Position numbers and translations under genes: made by a program
In this document: positions 49,898-59,240 of the stretch, piece after piece
Layout: each line of letters starts with the position of its first letter
Numbering within the stretch: position 1 is the first letter of the stretch
The notes under the pieces: model-generated
What the model was told of the DNA's origin: nothing
Database searches by the model: none
What the model saw: the letters and a program-made list of their open reading frames with translations, nothing else
Source: Corynebacterium bovis DSM 20582 = CIP 54.80
GTDB taxonomy: Bacteria; Actinomycetota; Actinomycetes; Mycobacteriales; Mycobacteriaceae
Length of the DNA: 64,000 nucleotides
Direction of reading: 5' to 3'
NCBI RefSeq assembly: GCF_030408615.1
Contig: NZ_CP047187.1
Coordinates: 1,116,001 to 1,180,000 of the forward strand

Positions 49898-51394
49898 GTG
49901 TCCACATCAGGTTCAGCCCCGAAGGCCACAGACCACGTCGACGTGGCTCTGATCGGTGCCGGCGTCATCTCCACCACACTGTCCGTCATGCTGAAGGAGC
50001 TCCAGCCGGAGTGGAGTCAGCTCATCATCGAGGCCCTCGACACCCCGGGTGCGGAGTCCTCCTCCCCGTGGAACAACGCGGGCACCGGCCACTCCGCCCT
50101 CTGCGAGCTCAACTACACGCCCGAGGTCAACGGCAAGATCGACATCTCCAAGGCCGTCGGCGTCAACGAGAAGTTCCAGGTCTCCCGCCAGTTCTGGAGC
50201 TACCTCGTCGAGAACGGCCGCCTCGGCGACCCCTCCGAGTTCATCAACCCGATCCCCCACGTGTCCTTCGGGCGCGGCATGGAGCAGGTCGACTACCTCC
50301 GGGCCCGCTACGAGGCACTGAGCGCCCACCCGCTGTTCCCCGGCATGGAGTTCAGCGACAGCGAGGAGACGTTCTCCGAGCACCTCCCGCTCATGGCCGA
50401 GGGCCGGGACTTCACGACCCCCGTGGCGATCAGCTGGACGAAGGAGGGCACCGACATCAACTACGGCGCCCTCACCCGCCAGTACATCGACGCCGTCACC
50501 GCCGAGGGCGTCGAGGTCCGCTACGGGACGCGCGTCACCGACATCACCCGTGACGGCTCCGGGTGGAAGCTCACCTCGAAGAACCTCCACACCGGGGACC
50601 ACAGCGTCGTCCGCGCCAACTTCGTCTTCGTCGGCGCCGGCGGCATGGCCCTGCCCCTGCTCCAGAAGTCCGGCATCCCGGAGATCAAGGGCTACGGTGG
50701 GTTCCCCGTCTCCGGCCAGTGGCTCCGCTGCACCAACGAGGAGCTCATCGCCCGGCACGACGCGAAGGTCTACGGCAAGGCCTCCGTCGGCGCCCCGCCG
50801 ATGTCCGTCCCCCACCTCGACACCCGCGTCATCGACGGCAAGCGCGGCCTGCTGTTCGGCCCGTACGCCGGCTGGTCCCCGAAGTTCCTCAAGACCGGCA
50901 GCTACCTGGACCTCTTCAAGTCCCTGCGACCGGGGAACCTCGCGTCCTTCGTCGGCGTCGGCATCCAGGAGCTCGGCCTCACGAAGTACCTCGTCGAGGA
51001 GGTCCTCAAGGACCAGGCCGCGCGCGTCGAGTCCCTGCGCGAGTACGTGCCGGAGGCCCGGTCGGAGGACTGGGAGCTCATCGTCGCCGGCCAGCGCGTG
51101 CAGGTCATCAAGCCGATCGGTGCCCCGAAGTTCGGGTCGCTGGAGTTCGGCACGGCGCTCATCAACTCCAACGACGGCTCCATCGCCGGCCTCATGGGCG
51201 CGTCCCCGGGGGCGTCCATCGCGCCGTCGGCGATGATCGAGGTCCTCGAGCGGTGCTTCGGGTCGCGGATGGGCGAGTGGGCCCCGAAGCTCCGGGAGAT
51301 GGTGCCGTCCTACGGGCGTCGGCTCGCCAAGGACACGGACCTCTTCCGCGAGCAGTGGGACCGGTCCCAGAAGTCGCTCAAGCTCGAGCGCTGA
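49898..51394 (+). CDS. mqo: Malate:quinone oxidoreductase
   Basis: 498 residues. FAD-dependent peripheral membrane enzyme oxidising malate to oxaloacetate with quinone; the main malate oxidation route of the corynebacterial TCA cycle. Family segments: VALIGAGVISTTLSVMLKELQP, SSPWNNAGTGHSALCELNYTP, VFVGAGGMALPLLQKSGIPE and NDGSIAGLMGASPGAS. Full length. The GTG start follows GAAGGA with a long 11-base spacing. Its codon choice is very regular, which suggests high expression. Confidence 0.97.
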   Translation: MSTSGSAPKATDHVDVALIGAGVISTTLSVMLKELQPEWSQLIIEALDTPGAESSSPWNNAGTGHSALCELNYTPEVNGKIDISKAVGVNEKFQVSRQFWSYLVENGRLGDPSEFINPIPHVSFGRGMEQVDYLRARYEALSAHPLFPGMEFSDSEETFSEHLPLMAEGRDFTTPVAISWTKEGTDINYGALTRQYIDAVTAEGVEVRYGTRVTDITRDGSGWKLTSKNLHTGDHSVVRANFVFVGAGGMALPLLQKSGIPEIKGYGGFPVSGQWLRCTNEELIARHDAKVYGKASVGAPPMSVPHLDTRVIDGKRGLLFGPYAGWSPKFLKTGSYLDLFKSLRPGNLASFVGVGIQELGLTKYLVEEVLKDQAARVESLREYVPEARSEDWELIVAGQRVQVIKPIGAPKFGSLEFGTALINSNDGSIAGLMGASPGASIAPSAMIEVLERCFGSRMGEWAPKLREMVPSYGRRLAKDTDLFREQWDRSQKSLKLER

Positions 51395-51454
51395 GCACCC
51401 TCCGGGCGGGCGGCGGCGACCCCCGCCCGGCAGCGGTGACCCCGCGGCCCGCCG

Positions 51455-52234
51455 TCAGGCGACGAGTGCGGGCCGCCCGGTGGTGTCGAGGACGCCGTCG
51501 ACCATCGTGACCTCACGGTCCGCCCGGTCGGCGGCGTCCCTGTCGTGGGTGACCAGGAGCGTGGCGACGTGCTCCTCCCGCACGACGTCGCAGATGAGGT
51601 CCATGACCGTCGCCGTCGCCGCGCTGTCCAGGGCCGACGTCGGCTCGTCGACGAGCAGCAGGGCCGGGGCCGTCATGAGCGCGCGGGCGAGGTTCACCCG
51701 CTGCCGCTGACCGCCGGACAGCGCACCGACCCGGCGGTCGCGGGCGGAGGCCAGGCCCATGCGGTCGAGGAGGTGCTCCGCCCGCTCGCGGGTCGCGCGG
51801 CGGCGCCGACGCCCCGCGGGGGTGAGGGACTCGAGGGGGTGGGCGAGGTGGTCCATGGCCGTGAGCTGCTCGACGGCGGTGAGGGAGGACACGAGGTTGG
51901 GCTGCTGGAAGACGATGCCGATGTCCTCCCGGCGGACCCGGCCGAGCTCCCGGTCGCTGAGGGCGGTGAGGTCCCGGTCGCGGAGCCGGACGTGCCCGCT
52001 GTCCGGGCGGATGAGCGTCGCCGCGACGGCGAGGAGGGAGGACTTGCCCGACCCGGACGGGCCGGTGAGGGCGACCAGTTCACCGTCGGTGAGGGTGAGC
52101 GACACGTGGTCGCAGGCGGTGACGCGGTCCGTGCCGTCGGGGAAGGTGAGCGTGACGTCGTCGAGGACGAGCGTCGGGGTCGCCCCGGCCGGGGTGGTGG
52201 GGCGGGTCGTGGCGGTGGAGGTGGTCGTGGTCAT
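51455..52234 (-). CDS. ABC exporter ATPase (HrtA/MacB-like)
   Basis: 259 residues with a Thr-rich N-terminal tail. Complete ABC ATPase: Walker A GPSGSGKSS, Q-loop VFQQPNL, signature LSGGQRQRV, Walker B LLLVDEPTSALD, H-loop VTHDRD. It belongs to the MacB/LolD/HrtA group that pairs with FtsX-type permeases. The permease gene lies directly upstream, with a gap of about 150 bases. C. glutamicum carries the heme exporter hrtBA in this same chromosomal neighbourhood, so a heme-export role is a fair inference. Not proven; other lipophilic substrates are possible. Confidence 0.88.
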   Translation of the reverse strand: MTTTTSTATTRPTTPAGATPTLVLDDVTLTFPDGTDRVTACDHVSLTLTDGELVALTGPSGSGKSSLLAVAATLIRPDSGHVRLRDRDLTALSDRELGRVRREDIGIVFQQPNLVSSLTAVEQLTAMDHLAHPLESLTPAGRRRRRATRERAEHLLDRMGLASARDRRVGALSGGQRQRVNLARALMTAPALLLVDEPTSALDSAATATVMDLICDVVREEHVATLLVTHDRDAADRADREVTMVDGVLDTTGRPALVA

Positions 52235-52387
52235 GGGGGGTCCTTCCGGTGGTGGGGGTGTCAGGTGCGGGTTCGGGATGGGTCTGGGGCGGGTCCGGGG
52301 CGGTCCGGGGAGGGGTCAGGTGGGCGACGAGGTGTGCGGTGGGCGGGGGCGGCGGCGCCGGGGTCACGACGGCACCACCCCGCGGTC

Positions 52388-53440
52388 TCAGCGCTGTCCG
52401 CCCATCGCGGCCAGCGGGGAGGTCCGGCCGACGTACCCCAGCGCGCCGGTGACCCCGAGGACACCGAGCACGGTGAGGGCGAGCGCCGGCAGGACGGTCG
52501 TCCCGGCGGTGGCGACGAAGGGCACGCCGTCGCCGATGAACGCCGCCGCGGTGAGGGTGAGGGCGAGGCCCACGCCGACGCCGACGACGAGCACGATGAG
52601 CGCCTGGCCGAGCGCGTCGCGCATGAGCGACCACGTCGACGCACCGAGGGCCTTCAGCGTGGCGATGTCCGGCAGCCGCTGGATCGTCCACACGGTGAAG
52701 AAGGCGCCGGTGACGAGCGCGGCGATGACCATGAGCATGACGTTGACGATCAGGAGCGTCGTGTGCTCCGCCGAGTAGGAGGCCATCGTGTCCGGCAGGT
52801 CGGCGGTCGTCGTCGCGGTGAGGGCCGGGCCCGCGGGGGAGGCGGTGGTGCCGTCGGCGGCGGCGGAGGCGTCCCTCACGGTGGCGTCGGCGTCGAGCCC
52901 CGAGACGACCGTCGCCGTGCCGTCGGTGTCCGCCCAGTTCACCCACACCACCTGCTGGTGGCTGTACCAGTCGTCGGGGGTGGTCCCGCTCACCGTCGCC
53001 TCGCGCCCGGCGACGGTGACGGTGTCGCCGACCCGGGCGGTCCCGTCGGGCACCACGACGTGCCCCGGGGCCGGGCGCGGTGCCTGCCGTCCGCCGACCT
53101 CCCCGGCGGCCCCGCCGGTGACGGCGGCGGTGATGACGCCGGTGTCCCCGAAGGAGCCGCGCCCGAGGTGCAGGGCGGTCGGGGCGTCGTCGCCGGCCCG
53201 GGTCGGGTCCGTGCCGAGGATCCGGTCGACCTCCGGGGCCGGGATGACCGACCGGTCGATGCTGTCACCGGCGATGACCGCCTGCCCGGTGAACCGGTCG
53301 AGGACGGCGGTGTTGCGGTGGGCCAGCCCCCCGGTCAACCCGGAGAGGAAGCTCACGAGGAGCGCGGTCATCGCCACGGTGACGGTGATGAGGATGAACC
53401 GCCCCCTGGCTGAGCGGATGTCCCTGAGTCCGACGAACAT
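52388..53440 (-). CDS. ABC exporter permease with FtsX domain (HrtB-like)
   Basis: 350 residues. The first helix (RFILITVTVAMTALLVSFL) follows MFVGLRDIRSARG. A large extracytoplasmic domain (about 40-225) is followed by three helices in the FtsX pattern (LLIVNVMLMVIAALVTGAFF, LIVLVVGVGVGLALTL, VLPALALTVLGVLGVTGAL). Four helices in all, as in HrtB/MacB permeases. ATG 53440 is preceded by AAGGGA. It is transcribed ahead of the ATPase gene. No chrSA or hrrSA two-component genes are in the window. Confidence 0.85.
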   Translation of the reverse strand: MFVGLRDIRSARGRFILITVTVAMTALLVSFLSGLTGGLAHRNTAVLDRFTGQAVIAGDSIDRSVIPAPEVDRILGTDPTRAGDDAPTALHLGRGSFGDTGVITAAVTGGAAGEVGGRQAPRPAPGHVVVPDGTARVGDTVTVAGREATVSGTTPDDWYSHQQVVWVNWADTDGTATVVSGLDADATVRDASAAADGTTASPAGPALTATTTADLPDTMASYSAEHTTLLIVNVMLMVIAALVTGAFFTVWTIQRLPDIATLKALGASTWSLMRDALGQALIVLVVGVGVGLALTLTAAAFIGDGVPFVATAGTTVLPALALTVLGVLGVTGALGYVGRTSPLAAMGGQR

Positions 53441-53616
53441 CGGTGGTGTCCCTTCCCGTGGGGTGCCCCGTCCCCGGGGTCCCACGCTGTGTCTGTGTCA
53501 CTGCCTGTCTGGTGACCATTCAACGTCACCGCAGGTCACAGCCACATCGTCCGGGAGGGTGGACCTCATGACCACCTTTCGGTTGAGGCCGGCACCACCG
53601 CCCGGAGGGCACGTCC

Positions 53617-53622
53617 TAGACT
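53617..53622 (+). promoter_or_regulatory. -10 box of the cobA-like gene (leaderless)
   Basis: TAGACT ends 8 bases before ATG 53631, with no Shine-Dalgarno. The 190-base region shared with the divergent ABC permease contains several short TGAC/GTCA words but no clear operator. Confidence 0.5.
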
Positions 53623-53630
53623 CGGTGGGC

Positions 53631-54704
53631 ATGACCCTCAGACTGACCGGCGTCCGTGTCCTCGTCCCCGACGGCCCCGGGGCGGCGGTCGCCGCGGAGC
53701 TCATGCGGGAGGCCGGGGCCGAGCCCGTCGTCGTCGGGTTCGACGCCGTCCCCCCGGCCGGGCACCCCGGACCGCCCCCGGGGCCGGACGTCGCCGTGGG
53801 CCTCGTGCACGTGCCGGCCGGGACCGCGGACGGGTCGGCGGAGGCGGCGTGCGCGTGGGCCGCGGCGCGCGGCTGCCCGGTGGACGACCGCCGGGGCCGG
53901 GCGCGGGCGGACCGTGGTGATGGCGGGGGCGGGGTCGGCCGCGTGACGCTGGTCGGGGGAGGACCGGGCGATCCGGGGCTCATGACCGTCGCGGGGGCAC
54001 GCGCGGTCGCGGAGGCGGACGTCGTCCTCACCGACCACCTCGGGCCCGTCGACCTCGCCGCGGAGGCCGCCGCTCGCGGGGCGGAGGTCGTCGACGTCGC
54101 GAAGATCCCCTACGGCCGCCAGGTCGCCCAGGAGCGGATCAACGAGCTCATGGTCGAGCGGGCACGCGCGGGACTCCGCGTGGTCCGGCTCAAGGGCGGG
54201 GACCCGTTCGTCTTCGGGCGCGGGTTCGAGGAGGTCCGGGCGTGCGAGGCCGCCGGGGTGCCCGTCACCGTCGTGCCCGGGGTGACCTCGGCGACGGCCG
54301 CGCCGGCCCTCGCCGGACTGTCGCTCACGCACCGCGGGCTGAACCACGACCTCACCGTCGTGTCGGGCCACGTCCCGCCGGGGCACCCCCGGTCACTCGT
54401 GGACTGGGGCGCGGTCGCGGCGATGCGGGGGACGACCGTGCTCATCATGGCCGTGCGCAACGCGCGGGCCATCGCCGCCGAGCTCGTCGACCGTGGGATG
54501 GACGCCGCGACGCCGGCGGTCGTCGTCGAGAACGCGTCGACGGAGGGGGAGCGCGTGACGGAGTCGACGCTCGCCCGGCTCGGGGACGACATGGACGCCG
54601 CCGGGGTCCGGTCGCCGGCGGTCATCGTCGTCGGCGCCGCCGCCGGGGAGCGGGCCGTCCCCGCGGACGCGCGGTCCGGGGGACTCAGCCGGCCGGGACG
54701 GTGA
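53631..54704 (+). CDS. cobA: Uroporphyrinogen-III C-methyltransferase with extra N-terminal domain
   Basis: 357 residues. SAM-dependent enzyme making precorrin-2 for siroheme and cobalamin. The catalytic part starts near residue 104 (VTLVGGGPGDPGLMTVAGAR), followed by DVVLTDHLGP, VRLKGGDPFVFGRGFEE and VPGVTSATAAPALAGLSLTH, and it is complete. The first 100 residues (VRVLVPDGPGAAVAAELMREAG) are not part of ordinary SUMT and faintly resemble the start of uroporphyrinogen-III synthase. Its 3' end overlaps the convergent yaaA remnant by 20 bases. Confidence 0.92.
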   Translation: MTLRLTGVRVLVPDGPGAAVAAELMREAGAEPVVVGFDAVPPAGHPGPPPGPDVAVGLVHVPAGTADGSAEAACAWAAARGCPVDDRRGRARADRGDGGGGVGRVTLVGGGPGDPGLMTVAGARAVAEADVVLTDHLGPVDLAAEAAARGAEVVDVAKIPYGRQVAQERINELMVERARAGLRVVRLKGGDPFVFGRGFEEVRACEAAGVPVTVVPGVTSATAAPALAGLSLTHRGLNHDLTVVSGHVPPGHPRSLVDWGAVAAMRGTTVLIMAVRNARAIAAELVDRGMDAATPAVVVENASTEGERVTESTLARLGDDMDAAGVRSPAVIVVGAAAGERAVPADARSGGLSRPGR

Positions 54705-55566
54705 GCGTCACCGACGCCGGGCCGCTGACCTCGGCGTCGAACCCGGCGTCCCGGAACCGCGGGGTCCCGCGCAGGACGTCCGCGAGGGCCTCCGCCGTCG
54801 CCGTCCCCTCCGGGTCGTCCGGGAGCTCCTCCTCCCGCAGCGCGAGTTCGCGGGCGACGAGCCCCTTGTAGTGCTTGTTGAAGTGGCTGACGACCTTCCG
54901 GGACCCGTCCGGGTACCGGGACTCCACCCGCAGGGTCACCGCCCCGGGCACGGGGCCGAGCGCGTGGTAGGCCCCCGACCGGAGGTCGACGACCGCACCG
55001 TTGTCCCCGCGGGCGCGCCGTTCGTCCCGCCACCCGGTGAGGGCGTCGGTGAGCTCGCGGCCTCACACGGAGCGCACGGTCACCGTCCCCGCGTCGCCGG
55101 CGGCTCCCGTCCGGGCGCGGCCGGTGCCGGTCGACGCGTCGCCGGCGGCCTCCGCCGGGACCCGGGCCCCGCCGCTGAGCCGGTAGGCGGGCACGGGGTC
55201 GTCCGCCCCGACGACGCCCCACAGCGCCGACCCGACGGCGAGCCGGCGGCGGGCGCCGGGCGGGAGGGTCGCCGCGTCGAGCGCGTCGAAGGCGACCCCC
55301 GTGTACCGGTCGAGGGCGGGGGTCGTCGGTGACGACGTCAGCGCCGCGTTGAGGTCCAGGGCGGCGGCCATCGTCGGCCGCAGGCCGAGGGCGGCGAGGG
55401 CGTCCGCCCGCCCCGCCTCCGACGTCGCCGAACACAGGGTGCGGAGCGACTCGACGAGGCGCCGGCGGACCGGCGTGAGGGACGGCAGCATCAGGCTGTC
55501 GAGGGCGAGCGGCGGCCCCTCGCCGCCGGTGCGTTTGGTCTCCGACGGGGGCAGGATGACGAGCAT
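54685..55566 (-). pseudogene. yaaA: yaaA (DUF328, peroxide-stress protein) interrupted by an in-frame TGA
   Basis: The frame encodes a full YaaA-family protein of about 293 codons: MLVILPPSETKRTGGEGPPL at the start, DRYTGVAFDALDAATLPPGA and LWGVVGADDPVPAYRLSGG in the middle, and SRKVVSHFNKHYKGLVAREL near the end. A TGA at 55063-55065 interrupts it at codon 168. Reading through, the same frame continues with GRELTDALTGWRDERRARGD, which also fits the family. Family members commonly have Trp near this point, so one TGG-to-TGA change would explain it. Both flanking parts stay in one frame and look conserved, so the break is recent or a sequencing error. YaaA lowers free iron under peroxide stress in E. 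coli. Confidence 0.88.
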
Positions 55567-55600
55567 GGGGACCACGATATCCGGCCCTCCCGGGATGACG

Positions 55601-55606
55601 TAAGCT
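55601..55606 (+). promoter_or_regulatory. -10 box of proS (leaderless)
   Basis: TAAGCT ends 7 bases before ATG 55614; no Shine-Dalgarno. Confidence 0.5.
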
Positions 55607-55613
55607 ACCTGCC

Positions 55614-57386
55614 ATGATCACCCGGATGTCCACGCTCTTCCTCCGCACGCTGCGTGAGGATCCAGCTGACGCTGAAGTCCCCAGCCACCGTCTCCTCGTC
55701 CGTGCGGGCTACGTCCGTCGTGCCGCCCCCGGCATCTACAGCTGGCTCCCGCTGGGGCTCAGGGTGCTCCGGCGCGTCGAGGCCGTCGTCCGCGAGGAGA
55801 TGACCGCCATCGGGGCCCAGGAGATCCAGTTCCCGGCCCTCCTGCCGCGGGAACCCTACGAGGTGTCGAACCGGTGGACCGAGTACGGGGACTCCCTGTT
55901 CCGGCTCACCGACCGTAAGCACGGCGACTACCTCCTCGGCCCGACGCACGAGGAGATGTTCACCTCGCTGGTGAAGAGCGAGTACTCCTCGTACAAGGAC
56001 TTCCCGGTCATCCTCTACCAGGTGCAGACGAAGTACCGCGACGAGGAACGCCCCCGGGCCGGCATCCTCCGGGGCCGGGAGTTCATCATGAAGGACTCCT
56101 ACAGCTTCAACATGGACGACGCCGGGCTCGAGGAGTCCTACCGGCTCCACCGGCGGGCGTACCGGCGGATCTTCGACCGGCTCGGCGTCGAGTACGTCAT
56201 CTGCGCGGCGACCTCGGGTGCGATGGGCGGCAGCGCCTCGGAGGAGTTCCTCGCCGTCGCGGAGAACGGCGAGGACACCTTCGTCCGGGCGACCGGCGGC
56301 GACTACGCGGCGAACGTCGAGGCCGTGGTCACCCCCCGGCCCGAGGCCCGGCCCGTCGACGACCGCCCGGCCGCGCTGGAGCACGACACCCCGGACGCCG
56401 CGACGATCGACGGGCTCGTCGCCTGGGCCCGCGGGGCCGGGATCACCGTCGACGGGCGCGAGGTCGAGGCCGCGGACACGCTGAAGTGCGTCGTCATCGG
56501 GGTCACCCGCCCCGGGGAGGAGCGGCAGCTCACCTGCGTCGTCCTCCCGGGCGACCGTGGGGTGGACATGAAGCGCGTCGAGGCGGCGCTCGCCCCGGCC
56601 GAGGTCGAGCTCGCCACGGAGGAGGACTTCCGGGACAACGCCTTCCTCGTCAAGGGGTACATCGGCCCGCGGGGCCTCGCCGCCCACGGGGTGCCGGTGC
56701 TCGCGGACCCGCGGGTCGTGGAGGGGACGACCTGGATCGCGGGCGCCGACGCGCGCGAGCGTCACGTCGTCAACCTCGTCGTCGGCCGGGACTTCACCCC
56801 GGACGGGGTCATCGAGGCCGCCGAGGTCCGGGAGGGCGACCCCGCGCCGGACGGGCAGGGCGAGCTCACCCTGGCCCGCGGCATCGAGATCGGGCACATC
56901 TTCCAGCTCGGGAGGAAGTACACGGAGGCCTTCGGGGTGTCGATCCTCGACGAGTCCGGGAAGCGGTCGGTGCCGACGATGGGCTCGTACGGCATCGGGG
57001 TCTCCCGTCTCGTCGCGGTCCTCGCGGAGCAGTGGCACGACGAGCGTGGCCTGCGGTGGCCCGCGGCGGTCGCGCCGTTCGACGCCCACGTCGTCATCGC
57101 GAACAAGGACGCGGAGGCGAACGAGGCCGCGGTGCGGCTCGCCGAGGACCTGTCCAACCAGGGTCTCGAGGTGCTGCTCGACGACCGGCCGAAGATCGGG
57201 CCGGGCGTGAAGTTCAAGGACTCCGAGCTGCTGGGGATGCCCGTGGTCGTCGTCGTCGGCCGGGGCTGGGCCGACGGGCTCGTCGAGGTCCGCAACCGGC
57301 TCACGGGGGAGACCGTCGAGGTGCGCTACACGGAGGCCGTCGAGACGGTCGTCGCGCTGGCGTCCGCGCCGGCCACCGAGGCCTGA
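55614..57386 (+). CDS. proS: Prolyl-tRNA synthetase (bacterial type with editing domain)
   Basis: 590 residues. Class II synthetase. Motif 1 region [19 protein letters not shown], motif 2 [21 protein letters not shown], a YbaK-like INS editing domain (about 220-400), motif 3 [17 protein letters not shown], and a C-terminal anticodon-binding domain ([20 protein letters not shown]). Complete. The position next to the lipoprotein-rimP-nusA block matches both corynebacteria and mycobacteria. Confidence 0.97.
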   Translation: MITRMSTLFLRTLREDPADAEVPSHRLLVRAGYVRRAAPGIYSWLPLGLRVLRRVEAVVREEMTAIGAQEIQFPALLPREPYEVSNRWTEYGDSLFRLTDRKHGDYLLGPTHEEMFTSLVKSEYSSYKDFPVILYQVQTKYRDEERPRAGILRGREFIMKDSYSFNMDDAGLEESYRLHRRAYRRIFDRLGVEYVICAATSGAMGGSASEEFLAVAENGEDTFVRATGGDYAANVEAVVTPRPEARPVDDRPAALEHDTPDAATIDGLVAWARGAGITVDGREVEAADTLKCVVIGVTRPGEERQLTCVVLPGDRGVDMKRVEAALAPAEVELATEEDFRDNAFLVKGYIGPRGLAAHGVPVLADPRVVEGTTWIAGADARERHVVNLVVGRDFTPDGVIEAAEVREGDPAPDGQGELTLARGIEIGHIFQLGRKYTEAFGVSILDESGKRSVPTMGSYGIGVSRLVAVLAEQWHDERGLRWPAAVAPFDAHVVIANKDAEANEAAVRLAEDLSNQGLEVLLDDRPKIGPGVKFKDSELLGMPVVVVVGRGWADGLVEVRNRLTGETVEVRYTEAVETVVALASAPATEA

Positions 57387-57489
57387 CGGCCGGTCCGGGG
57401 GGACCGGGCGACCGGGGCCGGGGAGCCGGCGAGAAGGGGGTACTGCGGACCGGGGGCGGGGGCACCGGGGCCCGGGAGTGGACCCGGCG

Positions 57490-58638
57490 TCACTCCCCGC
57501 GGACGGCGGGCGGGGGCGTCCCCGGGGACTCGAGGGCGGCCTCGTTGCGGGCGCTCACGGCGCACCAGCGGGCGACCCGGCCCCGGTCCGCCGGTTCGAG
57601 CGTGGGCACCGCGCGGCGCAGTTCGACCGTCACGGCGTGGACGGCCCGGCGCATGAGGTCCGTCGCGTCCCCGGGCCCCGTCGGGTCGGTGGCCCCCTCC
57701 GGCAGCCGGTACCCGGCGGGTGGGGTCGCGGACCGGTCGGCGTCCCCCGCCCCGGCGGCACCGACGGCCGGGGAGCCGGGGGCGGGGGTGCGCCACACGG
57801 CGTCGCGCAGGGCCCGCATCGCCGTCGCCGCGCCGGTGACGGCCGCCCGGCCTGCCCCGGCGACCGGCAACGCGAGCCCCGAGGCGTAGACGGCGGCGAG
57901 GCAGCGGTCGAGGACCTCCCCGAGCTCGTCCCGGGCCGCGTCGCTCAGCCGGCCCGGCGCGTCGGAGGAGCCGTCGCGCATCGCGGCGACCGTCGGGCGT
58001 CCCGAGACCGGTGCGAGCGCGGCGACCAGTCCGGTGAGCAGGCGGGCCTGCTCGGCGGTGACGGTGTCCGCCGTCGACCCGCGGCGGGTGACCCCGGCGT
58101 CACCGGGCGTGGAGGCGACGAGGGCGAGCATGCGCTCCTGGAACGCGGCGGCGGCCTCGGCGGACGAGCCCGGGGCGGGGGTGCCCGTGTCACCGGCGCC
58201 GCCCGCGCCGCCGCCGTCGCCGGTGCACGAGTCCGGGGTGGCCCCGGACCGGTCGGTCCCGCACTGGCGTGACACCTCGCCGCGGACGGCCGCGGCCTGG
58301 GCGGCGAGGAGGTCGCCGAGTGTGACGTCGCCCGCGGCGCGGCGGTCGCGGGCGGTGGCGGCGAGGTCGTCGGCGAGACGGCGCAGCCGGTCGTTCGGGG
58401 TCGGGGCGGGGGAGTCGCAGGCCGCGGCGCCGAGGCCGACGACCGCGAGACCGGCGACCCCGGCCCCGGCGAGCAGCACGCTGCGGCGGGGGACGACGGG
58501 GGTGGTCGCGGCGTCCCGGTTCCCGTCGTCCCGGTCGGCGGCCCCGGGGCCGGGGCGGTCGGGTCCGCTGCCGGCGGCGGCGGGGGTGGTGGGACCGGCG
58601 GGACCGGTCGGGTCGGTGGTGTCGGCGTCGTCCTGCAC
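57490..58638 (-). CDS. Predicted Tat-type lipoprotein, Ala-rich, unknown function
   Basis: 382 residues. About 48 low-complexity residues precede [21 protein letters not shown] and the lipobox GAAAC (Cys near residue 74), so it looks like a lipoprotein with a twin-arginine-type signal. The mature part is Ala-rich and mostly helical, with two Cys pairs ([10 protein letters not shown] and PDSCTGDGG). Position between proS and rimP is shared with M. tuberculosis Rv2843 and Rv2844, alanine-rich proteins of unknown role, and homology is likely but weak by eye. The start could lie later, close to the Arg pair. Divergent from rimP across 41 bases. Confidence 0.75.
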   Translation of the reverse strand: MQDDADTTDPTGPAGPTTPAAAGSGPDRPGPGAADRDDGNRDAATTPVVPRRSVLLAGAGVAGLAVVGLGAAACDSPAPTPNDRLRRLADDLAATARDRRAAGDVTLGDLLAAQAAAVRGEVSRQCGTDRSGATPDSCTGDGGGAGGAGDTGTPAPGSSAEAAAAFQERMLALVASTPGDAGVTRRGSTADTVTAEQARLLTGLVAALAPVSGRPTVAAMRDGSSDAPGRLSDAARDELGEVLDRCLAAVYASGLALPVAGAGRAAVTGAATAMRALRDAVWRTPAPGSPAVGAAGAGDADRSATPPAGYRLPEGATDPTGPGDATDLMRRAVHAVTVELRRAVPTLEPADRGRVARWCAVSARNEAALESPGTPPPAVRGE

Positions 58639-58666
58639 GCGTCCATAGTGCCAAATCGCCCGGTGT

Positions 58667-58672
58667 TACTGT
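58667..58672 (+). promoter_or_regulatory. -10 box of rimP (leaderless)
   Basis: TACTGT ends 7 bases before ATG 58680. On the other strand CACTAT (58645-58650) is 6 bases before the lipoprotein GTG, so the 41-base gap may hold two leaderless promoters facing apart. Confidence 0.45.
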
Positions 58673-58679
58673 TCACGGC

Positions 58680-59240
58680 ATGGCATTCCCCACTGAACAG
58701 GATCTCCGGAGTTACCTCGAACCCCTGGCCGCGGAGGCCGGGGCGGACGTCGAGTACGTCACCGTGACCAGGGCGGGGGCGAAGTCCGCCGTGCGGGTGG
58801 CCGTCGACGGCGACCCCCGTCCCGACCTCGACCGGCTGGAGGAGCTCAGCCACCGGGTGTCCGAGGCGTTCGACGCCGCGGAGGAGCGCGGGGACCTGTC
58901 CTTCGGTCCGGGGTACACGCTCGAGGTGACGACGCCCGGGGTCGACATGCCGCTGACACAGCTGCGCCACTGGCGGCGGAACGTCGGTCGGCTCGTGGCC
59001 CTCCCGCAGGGCGGGGGCACGGTGCGGGTCGCCGGGGTCGCCGAGGGGGAGGACGGCCCGGTCCACCTCATCCTCCCGGGCGGGAAGGGGACGCCGCCGC
59101 GCGTCGTCGCGCGGGGATTGGCGGACGTCGCCGGCGCGGTGGTAGAAGTTGAGTTCTCCGGGGCACCGGCGGCGGAGCGCGAGCTCATCGGCCGCGGCCC
59201 CGACGACGTTGACGCAGCGCAGCCGGAGGACAACAAGTGA
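58680..59240 (+). CDS. rimP: Ribosome maturation factor RimP
   Basis: 186 residues. Assists 30S maturation. N domain with [20 protein letters not shown], the [22 protein letters not shown] strand-helix, and the [15 protein letters not shown] signature; the SH3-like C domain contains [20 protein letters not shown]. Its stop overlaps nusA by 4 bases (GTGA), the conserved rimP-nusA coupling. Confidence 0.95.
   Translation: MAFPTEQDLRSYLEPLAAEAGADVEYVTVTRAGAKSAVRVAVDGDPRPDLDRLEELSHRVSEAFDAAEERGDLSFGPGYTLEVTTPGVDMPLTQLRHWRRNVGRLVALPQGGGTVRVAGVAEGEDGPVHLILPGGKGTPPRVVARGLADVAGAVVEVEFSGAPAAERELIGRGPDDVDAAQPEDNK

Noticed and set aside
55063..55065. Selenocysteine codon in yaaA
   Set aside because: No SECIS-type hairpin is evident, the family does not use selenocysteine, and a Trp-to-stop mutation is simpler.
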